Source: Kitasatospora sp. NBC_01266 (GTDB lineage Bacteria > Actinomycetota > Actinomycetes > Streptomycetales > Streptomycetaceae). Taken from it: DNA of 64,000 nt. The stretch is taken from NCBI RefSeq assembly GCF_036242395.1, contig NZ_CP108459.1, positions 79,891-143,890 of the forward strand. Reading direction: 5' to 3'. Shown in pieces: positions 9,948 to 19,200 of the stretch; position 1 is the stretch's first letter; every line of letters starts with the position of its first letter. Below the pieces are notes generated by a model that did no database searches, was not told the DNA's origin, and saw only the letters and a list, made by a program, of their open reading frames with translations. The position numbers and the translations under genes were made by a program.

Positions 9948-9991
9948 TCGAGTGGAATTCGAGCGGTCGTCGAGCGGCTTTCAAGCGGAAT
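9948..9991 (+). promoter_or_regulatory. Four 11-bp direct repeats resembling SARP boxes
   Basis: TCGAGTGG, TCGAGCGG, TCGAGCGG and TCAAGCGG begin at 9948, 9959, 9970 and 9981, exactly one helical turn (11 bp) apart. SARP activators such as ActII-ORF4 and DnrI bind TCGAG-type heptamers repeated at 11 or 22 bp. No SARP gene is present in the window, so the cognate activator would be elsewhere. Confidence 0.6.
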
Positions 9992-10167
9992 TGGATCCAC
10001 CGGCGCCGCGGCGCGGCCGCTCGAATCCGACAGCGGAACAGCCGGAATCCCGGTACGCTCCGGTACCGGAATCATGCGCTCCGGCCAGCTCGGGCAGGGG
10101 TGTCTGGCGTCGATCGGCCTGCGTACCGGCTACTCACAACGGCTCGCGCCGCTTACGATGGACATAA

Positions 10168-10186
10168 ATGCGTGCGTGATACGCAT
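10168..10186. promoter_or_regulatory. TetR-type operator ATGCGT-N7-ACGCAT
   Basis: A perfect 6-bp inverted repeat with a 7-bp spacer, 21 bp before the TetR start codon. The same TGCGT-N7-ACGCA architecture recurs upstream of the exporter (12734-12750). The regulator therefore likely represses both itself and the exporter. Confidence 0.7.
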
Positions 10187-10207
10187 CGGATCTCTCGAAG
10201 AGGACGT

Positions 10208-10969
10208 ATGAAGGCGGAACGCTCCACGACCAGCGATGCGGGCGCAGGACTGCCGGGCAGCATCCACGTGCTGTGGGATCTGCGGGAGCGGGAGCAGCGC
10301 GGCCGAACCGGCCTGAGCACGTCCCGCATCGTCACCGCGGCGATCGGGTTCGCGGACGAGTTCGGCCTCGGGACGCTGTCCATGGCCCGGATCGCCGAGC
10401 GGCTCGACTCCGCGACGATGTCGCTCTACCGGCACGTGTCCAGCAAGGACGAACTGCAGGCGCTGATGGTCGACATGGCCTACGGGATGCCGCCCGAGCT
10501 CGAGGACGGCGACCGCCACTGGCGGGCCGGGCTGGAGCAGTGGGCCAGGGCCTTCCTGGAGGTCTTCCGCCGGCACCCGTGGATGCTGCAGATCCCGGTC
10601 AGCGGACCGCCGCTGGAGCCGGGGCAGATGAGCTGGCTGGAGCGCGGGCTGCGCACCCTCGGCCGCACCGGGCTGACGCCCAACGAGAAGCTCTCGGTGA
10701 TGCTGCTGATGGTCGGCTACGTGCGCAACAACGCCCAGCTGTCCATGGGACTGGTCAGCGAGAACGTCAGCGAGGCCGAGCTGATGGCCAACTACGGCCA
10801 GGCGATGGACAAGTTCGTCACCGCCGAGACCTTCCCCGCGGTGCGCGAGCTGATCGAGGCGGGGACCTTCGAGAGCACCGAGGACGACTTCGGCTTCGGG
10901 CTGCAGCGGGTCCTGGACGGCGTCGAGGTGCTGGTCCGGGTCCGGGCCGGGGAGAACCCGCTGGGGTAG
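10208..10969 (+). CDS. TetR/AcrR-family repressor of the exporter
   Basis: This is a 253-residue TetR regulator. ATG 10208 is preceded by AGAGG and chosen over longer in-frame extensions, which would run through the operator. The helix-turn-helix spans roughly residues 40-85, with the typical MARIAERLDSATMSLYRHVSSKDEL pattern split across helices 2-3. The rest is an all-helical ligand-binding and dimerisation domain. An N-terminal extension of about 35 residues precedes the HTH, as in TetR relatives that control drug efflux. The gene faces the DHA2 exporter across a shared terminator, and both promoters carry the same inverted-repeat operator. It probably senses the polyketide or a related compound and de-represses export; the ligand is an inference. 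Confidence 0.92.
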   Translation: MKAERSTTSDAGAGLPGSIHVLWDLREREQRGRTGLSTSRIVTAAIGFADEFGLGTLSMARIAERLDSATMSLYRHVSSKDELQALMVDMAYGMPPELEDGDRHWRAGLEQWARAFLEVFRRHPWMLQIPVSGPPLEPGQMSWLERGLRTLGRTGLTPNEKLSVMLLMVGYVRNNAQLSMGLVSENVSEAELMANYGQAMDKFVTAETFPAVRELIEAGTFESTEDDFGFGLQRVLDGVEVLVRVRAGENPLG

Positions 10970-10998
10970 CCGGAACGCCCGCGCGGGCGCACAAGTGG

Positions 10999-11043
10999 AG
11001 AGGTCCGCTCCCGACACCTTCCGGTGTTCGGGAGCGGACCTCT
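10999..11043. terminator. Bidirectional terminator between TetR and exporter genes
   Basis: A long hairpin: the left arm runs from AGAGGTCCGCTCCCGA to the TTCC loop and the right arm returns through TCGGGAGCGGACCTCT, about 20 bp with a single bulged base. It sits midway between two convergent stop codons and can serve both transcripts. Confidence 0.85.
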
Positions 11044-11071
11044 TCGGGGGCTCTTCGGGCCGGTCTGCCAC

Positions 11072-12712
11072 TCACCGGTAGGCGGCCGAAGAGTGCTGGA
11101 CGGCGGCCGGGGTGTCGTCCGCCCAGGCGATGGATCCGGGGCTGTCGAACTCGTCGTACCCGCCCTCCTGCGCCGCCTCCAGAGCACCGGGCAGGGCACC
11201 CTCGATGGGAGTCTTGCGCAGCAGGAACGAGGCGAGCAGGGCGGTGAAGGCCATCAGGCCGACGCCGGCGATGGAGGCGATCTGCAGGCCGTGGGTGAAG
11301 GCGCTCTGGCTGGCCGAGAGCAGTTGGCCGCCTGCGCTGTGGGACAGGCCGGAGGCCACGTTGGCCGCGCCGCCGATGGTGTTGCGCAGCGCCGTCAGCG
11401 CGTCGCCGGTGACGCCGGCCGGGCTGACGTGGGACATGTCGTGCCGGTAGATGGCCGACCCGATGCTGCCGAGGGTGGCGAAGCCCATCGCGATGCCGAA
11501 CTCGGTGAAGGTCTCCGAGACGGCGACCGAGGAGCCGGCCTGCTCCGGCGGAGCGGAGGTGACCACGATCTCGGCGGCCAGGGTCTTGCAGGCCACCATG
11601 CCGCCGGCCAGCAGGCCCACGCCGACCAGGACCACGGCGATGTTGGAGTCCACCTTGACCTGGGTCAGCACGCCGAAGCCGGCCGTGATGATCAACAGCG
11701 CCCCGCCGATGATCTTCGCCGGGCGGACCTTGCGGCTCAGTGCGGGGGTCAGGCCGACCGCGATGCCGATGACGGGCATCGGTGCGAGGGACCAGAGGGC
11801 GGCCTTGAGCGGGGAGTAGCCGAGCACCATCTGCAGGTACTGGTTGGTCAGGACGCTGCTGCCCATCAGGGCGAAGGCGATCATCATGTTGGTGATCACC
11901 GCGCCGCTGAAGCCGCCGTTGCGGAACAGCGAGACGTTGATCATCGGGCTGGCGGACCGGCTCTGGCGGATCACGAAGGCGAGCAGCAGGACGGCGCCGA
12001 CGCCGGCGCAGATCGCCGAGCTCTGGCTGTAGCCGTTGATCACGATGTCCTTGAACCCGTAGATCAGCGTCATGATGCCGGCCAGCGACAGGGCGGTGCT
12101 GAGCAGGTCGAGCTTGCCGCGGTTCGGGTCGCGGTACTCCGGCAGCAGGAACGGGCCGAGGATCAGGACCAGGACCATCAACGGGGTGTTGATCAGGAAG
12201 ACCGAGCCCCACCAGAAGTTGTTCAGCAGCAGGCCGCCGACGATGGGGCCGAGCGCCGCACCCGAGGTGAGGGTGCCGCCCCAGGCCGCGATGGCGCCCT
12301 TGCGCTGCTTCGAGTCGTGGAACATGTTGCGGATCAGCGCGAGCGAGGTCGGCGTCAGGGTCGACGCGGCCAGGCCCAGGGTGGCCCGCGAGGCGATGAG
12401 CATCTCGGGGCTGGTCGAGAAGGCGGCGACCGCCGAGGAGACGCCGAACAGCGCGGCCCCGATCAGCAGCAGCCGGCGGCGGCCGACGCGGTCGGCCAGC
12501 CAACCCACCGTGACCAGGGTTCCGGCCAGCACGAAGCTGTAGATGTCCATGATCCAGAGCAGCTGCGTCGCGCTGGGCGAGAGGTCCTCGCTCAGCGGGG
12601 CGATCGCGAACCCGAGGACCGAGACGTCGATGGCGACCAGCAGGGTGACCAGGATGATCACCGTGAGGCCGAACCACTCCTTGATTCCTGCCTTGGGCTT
12701 CAGTTCTGACAT
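11072..12712 (-). CDS. MFS exporter, DHA2 (14-TMS) drug:H+ antiporter family
   Basis: This is a 546-residue integral membrane transporter. The start ATG 12712 (MSELKPKAG) is preferred to an ATG at 12751, which would overlap the operator. About 14 hydrophobic helices are visible from residue 13 onward. Motif A is GWLADRVGRRRLL (near 80-92) and a motif-C-like LGPIVGGLLL lies near residue 155; motif C is typical of antiporters that export. The family (QacA/SmvA-like) uses the proton gradient to pump hydrophobic compounds outward. The ~60-residue C-terminal tail is hydrophilic and acidic. The cluster context makes self-resistance and product export the likely role. Two tandem operator-like inverted repeats lie just upstream and match the site in front of the convergent tetR gene. 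Confidence 0.93.
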   Translation of the reverse strand: MSELKPKAGIKEWFGLTVIILVTLLVAIDVSVLGFAIAPLSEDLSPSATQLLWIMDIYSFVLAGTLVTVGWLADRVGRRRLLLIGAALFGVSSAVAAFSTSPEMLIASRATLGLAASTLTPTSLALIRNMFHDSKQRKGAIAAWGGTLTSGAALGPIVGGLLLNNFWWGSVFLINTPLMVLVLILGPFLLPEYRDPNRGKLDLLSTALSLAGIMTLIYGFKDIVINGYSQSSAICAGVGAVLLLAFVIRQSRSASPMINVSLFRNGGFSGAVITNMMIAFALMGSSVLTNQYLQMVLGYSPLKAALWSLAPMPVIGIAVGLTPALSRKVRPAKIIGGALLIITAGFGVLTQVKVDSNIAVVLVGVGLLAGGMVACKTLAAEIVVTSAPPEQAGSSVAVSETFTEFGIAMGFATLGSIGSAIYRHDMSHVSPAGVTGDALTALRNTIGGAANVASGLSHSAGGQLLSASQSAFTHGLQIASIAGVGLMAFTALLASFLLRKTPIEGALPGALEAAQEGGYDEFDSPGSIAWADDTPAAVQHSSAAYR

Positions 12713-12733
12713 GGCAATCGTCCAGTTCCTCTC

Positions 12734-12768
12734 TGCGTACGTGGCACGCATAGCGTATCAGGTACGCA
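12734..12768. promoter_or_regulatory. Two tandem TetR-type operators upstream of the exporter
   Basis: TGCGT-N7-ACGCA at 12734-12750 is followed by AGCGT-N7-ACGCA at 12752-12768, one 18-bp step apart. Both share the half-sites and 7-bp spacer of the operator at 10168-10186. A tandem arrangement suggests cooperative binding by two TetR dimers. Confidence 0.72.
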
Positions 12769-13247
12769 TCTGCGTGTCACGTGCTCTTTGGGTGTGGTGA
12801 GGTCGAGGCGGGTTGAGGAGGAGGGGTGCGGCGGCGGGAGCGTCGGTGCCGGGCGGATGGGGCGATCACGCCGCCCGAGCGGCTGGCTGCTGTGTGAGAC
12901 ATTTCAGTTTGTCCCGGACCGCAATCCCCGGCCGAAAAAGCGTTCGGCTCGGGATTCGCTCGGCGAGCGGCAAAGTACCGCTCGAAACGCTAACAGGGCG
13001 GTCCACCCCTGCCCACCCCTAGTTCCCCTAACTTGACCCCGAAGTCCTCGGTACTGCGCGGGTTCCGCCAGGCTCAGGGGTGGGCGCCCGCCCGGCGGCG
13101 AAGTAATTTGCCAGATATCTCGGTCCATCATGAGCTCGTCGAATGCGGGTGCCGGCTCGATGCGGCGTCCGAAATACCTGCCGCGCGGCGCAGGGAAAAC
13201 CAAATCTCGTTTCGGCGCAGTCGAAAGGCATTGGAGGGGTGTGCTCG
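12769..13247. promoter_or_regulatory. Promoter region between exporter and PKS B
   Basis: No gene is supported in this ~480-bp stretch. It holds a perfect inverted repeat CGAGCGG-N7-CCGCTCG (12964-12984) and a run with CCCCTAG and CCCCTAACTTG (about 13016-13034). The second element resembles CCCCTAATTTG upstream of the P450 (9745-9755). These may be binding sites for a pathway regulator. The ribosome site GGAGGGG for PKS B is at 13233-13239. Confidence 0.5.
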
Positions 13248-16200
13248 GTGAGCAACGAGGAGAGGCTTCTCGAATACCTACGCCGGGCTACCGCCGATCT
13301 GCGCGATGCCCGCGCCCGGCTCGCGGTAGCGGAACAGCAGATCTCCGGCGAGCCGATCGCCGTGGTGGGCATGGCCTGCCGCTACCCCGGCGGGGTCGAC
13401 TCGCCGGAGGGGCTCTGGGAGCTGCTGGAGCAGGAGCGCGACGGCGTCTCCGCGTTCCCGACCGACCGCGGCTGGGACACCGAGGGTCTGTACGACCCGG
13501 AGCCGGGCAAGCCCGGCCGGACGATCACGCGTGAGGGCGGTTTCCTCTACGACGCGGGCGACTTCGACGCCGCGCTGTTCGGTATCTCGCCGCGCGAGGC
13601 GCTCGGGCTGGATCCGCAGCAGCGGCTGCTGCTGGAGACCTCCTGGGAGGCCATCGAGCGCGCCGGCATCGACCCGCACAGCCTGCGGGAGAGCAAGACC
13701 GGTGTCTTCGGCGGCGTGATGTACCACGACTACGCGCAGGGCACCGAGGCCTCCGCCTCCACCGGCGGCAGTCTGGTGACGGGTCGGGTGGCGTTCAGTC
13801 TGGGGCTGGAGGGTCCGGCGGTCACGATCGACACGGCGTGCTCGTCGTCGCTGGTGGCGGTGCATCTGGCGGCGCAGTCGTTGCGGTCGGGTGAGTCGAC
13901 GCTGGCGTTGGCCGGTGGTGTGACGGTGATGACCGAGCCGGACATGTTCCTGTACTTCAGCCACCAGCGGGGGATGGCCGCCGACGGCCGCTGCAAGTCC
14001 TTCGCGGCTGCGGCGGACGGGACGGGCTGCTCGGAGGGTGTGGGTGTGGTGGTGCTGGAGCGTCTGTCCGACGCCCGGCGCAACGGCCACCCGGTCCTTG
14101 CCCTGGTGCGGGGTTCGGCGGTGAACCAGGACGGTGCGTCGTCCTCGATGACGGCGCCGAACGGGCCTTCGCAGCAGCGGGTGATCCGCGCGGCGCTGGA
14201 CAGCGCGGGGCTGACGATCGCGGACGTGGACGCGGTGGAGGCGCACGGCACCGGCACCAGGCTCGGTGACCCGATCGAGGCGCAGGCGGTGCTGGCCACC
14301 TACGGGCGGCGTGGCGCCGATGCCAAGCCGCTGTACCTGGGTTCGCTGAAGTCCAACCTGGCCCACACCCAGGCCGCGGCCGGGGTGGGCGGCATCATCA
14401 AGATGGTCCTGGCGCTGCGCCATGGCCTGCTGCCCAAGACGCTGCACCTGGACGAGCCGACCCCGCACGTGGACTGGGAGGCCGGCAACGTCGAGCTCCT
14501 GCGCGAGGCCGTGCCGTGGCCGGCCGGCGAGCAGCCACGCCGCGCGGGCGTCTCCTCCTTCGGCCTCAGCGGCACCAACGCCCACGTGATCCTGGAGGAG
14601 GCTCCGGTCGAGGAGGCGGCGGAGGCCGCCGAGCACGTGGAACTGCCGGTGCTGCCGGTGGTGGTGACGGGCCGCACGCCGAAGGCGCTGGCCGACCAGG
14701 CCGCCCGGCTGGGCGCGCAGGTCGCCGAGCAGCAGGACGTGTCGCTGACCGACCTGGCGTACTCCACCGCGACCAGCCGCACGCCGCTCGAGCACCGCGC
14801 GGTGGTGGTGGCCGGGGGGCGTGAGGAGTTGCTGGCGGGTCTGTCCGCGCTGGTGGAGGGTGTGGGGTCGCCGGGTGTGGTGACCGGGTCGGTGCGTGAG
14901 GGCAAGTCGGCGTTCGTGTTCACGGGTCAGGGTGCGCAGCGGCTGGGGATGGGCCGTGAGTTGCACGCGGCGTTCCCGGTGTTCGCTACCGCGCTGGACG
15001 AGGCCGTGGCCGCGCTGGACGAGCACTTGGACCGGCCGCTGAAGGATGTGATGTGGGGGGAGGACGCGGAGCTGCTGGCCGGCACCGCGTTCACCCAGCC
15101 CGCGTTGTTCGCGGTGGAGACGGCGTTGTTCCGTCTGGTGGAGTCGTGGGGGGTGCGGCCGGACTTCCTGGCCGGGCACTCGATCGGTGAGCTCACCGCC
15201 GCCCACGCCTCCGGCGCGATCACCCTGGCCGACGCCGCCCGCCTCGTCGCGGCGCGTGGGCGTCTGATGCAGGCGCTGCCCGCCGGTGGTGCGATGGCCG
15301 CGCTCCAGGCGACCGAGGCCGAGGTGCTGCCGCACCTGAGTGACACGGTCGGGATCGCGGCGATCAACAGCCCTTCCTCCGTGGTGGTTTCGGGTGTCGA
15401 GGCGGATGTCGAGGCGATCGTCGCCGAGTTCACCGCCCAGGGCCGCAAGACGACCAAGCTGCGCGTCTCGCATGCCTTCCACTCCCCGCTGATGGACCCG
15501 GTCCTCGTCGAGTTCCGCGCGGTCGCCGAGAGCATCGGCTACCAGCAGCCGGGCATCCCGGTGGTGTCCGGTGTCCACGGCACGATCGCCGAGGACTGGG
15601 GCACCCCCGAGTACTGGACCCGCCACCTGCGCGAGGCCGTCCGCTTCGCCGACACGGTGACGTTCCTCCACGAGCGCGGTGTCGAGACCTTCCTGGAGCT
15701 CGGCCCGGACGCGGTCCTGACCGCGCTGGCCGCCCAGAGCGTGGGCGAGGCCGAGGGCACCACCTTCATCCCCACCGTCCGCCGCGGCCGCCCCGAGGCG
15801 CAGACGCTGCTCGCCGCGCTCGGCCGCCTGTTCACGGCCGGCACCCGGATCGACTGGACCGCTTTCTACACCGGCACCGGCGCCCGCCGCGTCGACCTGC
15901 CCACCTACGCTTTCCAGCGCGAGCGCTACTGGATGCTCGGCCAGCTCGCCAAGGACGGCGACGCCGCCGGACTCGGTCTGGGCCGCGCCGACCATCCGCT
16001 GCTCGGCGCGGTGCTCTCCGCCCCCGACGGCGACGGCTTCACCTTCACCGGCCGCCTCGCCCTGGACACCCACTCCTGGCTGGCCGACCACGACGTGCTG
16101 GGCACCGTGCTGCTGCCCGGCACCGGCTTCGTCGAACTCGCCCTGCACGCCGGCGAACACACCGGCAGCCCCACCCTGGAAGAACTCATCCTCCAGGCCC

Positions 16201-19200
16201 CCCTCGTGCTGCCCGACCACGGCGGCATCGCCCTGCAGGTCACCGTCGGCTCCGCCGACGACCTCGGCCGCCGCCCGGTGCGCATCCACTCCCGCGCCCA
16301 GGACGCGCTGCCCGACACCCCCTGGCAGCTGCACGCCGAAGGCCTGCTCAGCAGCGAGCCCGTCACCCCCGCCACCGACCTGACCAGCTGGCCCCCCACC
16401 GGCGCCACCGAGCTCCCGGTCGAGGACGCGTACGAGGCGCTGCACGGACGCGGCTACGCCTACGGTCCGGTCTTCCAGGGGCTGAAGGCCGCCTGGCGCC
16501 AGGGCGACACCGTCTTCGCCGAGGTCGAGCTGCCCGAGCAGGCCCACGAGGACGCCGACCGCTTCGGCATCCACCCCGCCCTGCTCGACGCCGCCCTGCA
16601 CGGCTCGCTGCTGGAGGACGGCGCGGCCGAGCAGGCCGGGAACGGCGAGCGCGGGGTCCTGCTCCCGTTCGCCTGGAAGGGCATCCGGGTCCACGCGGTC
16701 GGTGCGACGCAGCTGCGGGTGCGGATCGCGCCGCTGGGCGCCGACGGCATCGTGATCGACGGCGCGGACGGCGCGGGCAACCCGGTGTTCTCCGTCGAGT
16801 CCCTGCTCTCGCGGCCCGCCGCGGTGCCGGCCGCCGCCGAGCCGTCCGGCGGGGCGCTGTTCGCCGTCGAGCTGCGCGCGCTGCCGGTGGCGTCGGCTCC
16901 CGCCGCCGTCTCCTTCCGCCGGTGGGCGGAGTACGACCGTGCCGAGCCGGTGCCCGAGGTGCTGGTGCTCGACTCGGCCGCGCCGGACACCGCGGCGGAC
17001 GAGTCCACCGCCGCGCTGGTCCACCGGGTGCTGACCAAGGCGCTGACGGACCTCCAGGAGTGGCTCGCGGACGAGCGGTTCGCCGACTCCCGCCTGGTCG
17101 TCCTGACCCGTGGCGCCGTCGCCGTCGCCGGCGAGGAGGTCGCCGACCTGCCCGGTGCGGCGCTGCGCGGCCTGATGCGTGCCGCGCAGGCCGAGAACCC
17201 CGGCCGGATCGTGCTGCTGGACCTGGCAGGCCAGGCCGCCGCCGACCTCACCGCCGACACCCTCGCCGCCGTGCTCGCCGCCGACGAGCCCGAGGTCGTG
17301 CTGCGCGACGGGGTGCTCTCGGCGCCCCGGCTGACCCGCGCCGCCGCCGGGACGACGGTGGCGGAAGAAACGATTCGCTTCGACGGCTCCGGCTCCGTCC
17401 TGGTCTCCGGTGCCACCGGCACGCTGGGCCGCCTGGTGACCCGGCACCTGGTCACCGAGCACGGCGCCGGTCGCCTGCTGCTGGTCAGCCGGCGCGGTGC
17501 CGAGGCCCCGGGCGCCGGTGAACTGGCCGACGAGCTGGCCGCGTTGGGCGCCGAGGTGATCTTCGCCGGCTGCGACCTGGCGGATCCGGCGGCCACCCGC
17601 GAGCTGCTCGCCGCCCACGACGTCTCGGCGGTCGTCCACCTGGCCGGAGTGCTCGGCGACACCACCATCGGCTCGCTCACCCCCGCGCTGCTCGACCAGG
17701 CCCTGCGCCCGAAGGTCGACGCGGCCTGGAACCTGCACACGCTGACCCGGGACGCGCGGCTGAGCGCGTTCGTCCTCTTCTCCTCGGTCGCCGGTGTGCT
17801 CGGCAACCCCGGTCAGGGCAACTACGCGGCGGGCAACGCCTTCCTGGACGCCCTCGCCGCGCACCGCCGCGCGCTCGGCCTGCCGGGCCAGTCCCTGGCC
17901 TGGGGCCTGTGGGCCACCGAGAACGCCGACGGCACGGTCAGCGGCGACGGCATGGCCGACGAGCTGCACCAGGCCGACCTGCTGCGGATGCGCCGCTCCG
18001 GGATCGCCGCGCTGCCCGCCGACCAGGGCCTGGCCCTGTTCGACGCCGCCCTGGGCTCGGCCGCCGCACTGCTGCTGCCGCTCGCCCTCGACCTGGCCAC
18101 CCTGCGCGCCGCCGACGACCTGCCCGCCCAGTTCCGCGAGCTGGTCCGGCGCCGGGCGCGCGCGGCGGGCCGTCCGGGAGCCGCCCGCACGGCCGGCGCC
18201 GGCGACCGGCTCGCGGCGCTGCCGGCCAAGGAGCGCCGCCGCGCCCTGCTGGAGCTGGTCCGCGGCCAGGTGGCGTCCATCCTGGGCCACGGTTCGACGG
18301 CCGAGGTCGGTCCGGACCGGGCCTTCAACGAGCTCGGCTTCGACTCGCTGACCGCGCTGGAGCTGCGCAACCAGCTCACCGCCGCGACCGGCCTGCGGCT
18401 GACGCCCACCCTGGTCTTCGACCACCCGAGCGCCGGCGCCGTCGCCGACCACCTCGACACGCTGCTGGCCGGCGCCACCGCCGCCCCGGTCGGCGCGGCC
18501 CTGGCCCCGGCGGTCGCCGCGGACCAGGACGACCCGATCGCGATCGTCGGCATGGCCTGCCGCTACCCCGGCGGGGTCCGCTCGCCCGAGGAGCTGTGGC
18601 GCCTGGTCACCGAGGGCACCGACGCCATCTCGGAGTTCCCGACCGACCGCGGCTGGGACCTCGAGGGTCTGTACGACCCGGAGCCGGGCACCCCCGGCAA
18701 GGTCTACGTGCGCCACGGCGGCTTCCTGCACGACGCCGACACCTTCGACCCGGCCTTCTTCGGCATGAGCCCGAACGACGCGCTGACCACCGACCCGCAG
18801 CACCGGCTGCTGCTGGAGGTCGCCTGGGAGGCGCTGGAGCGCGCCGCGATCGACCCGGCCGGGCTGCGGGCCACCCCCACCGGGGTGTTCGCCGGGATCA
18901 TGTACCACGACTACACGGGCAACAGCGCGGCCGGTTCGCTCGGCTCGGGCCGGGTGTCCTACACCTTCGGCCTCGAGGGCCCCTCGGTGACGGTCGACAC
19001 GGCCTGCTCCTCCTCGCTGGTCGCCCTGCACCTGGCCGCGCAGGCGCTGCGGTCGGGGGAGTGCCCGCTGGCCCTGGTCGGCGGCGTGACGGTGATGGCC
19101 TCCACCGAGACCTTCGTGGAGTTCTCGCGCCAGCGCGGCCTGGCCAAGGACGGCCGCTGCAAGTCGTTCTCCGCCGCCGCCGACGGCGCCGCCTGGGCCG

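Larger units (their letters stand above)
9611..10207. promoter_or_regulatory. Divergent promoter region between P450 and TetR genes
   Basis: About 600 bp without a credible gene. It contains an inverted repeat CCCCTAAT (9745-9752) / ATTAGGGG (9797-9804), four 11-bp SARP-like direct repeats (9948-9991), many short palindromes around GAATTC and GGTACCGG (9950-10070) and the TetR-type operator at 10168-10186. The density of sites suggests several inputs control the two divergent transcripts. No -10/-35 could be fixed with confidence. Confidence 0.55.
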
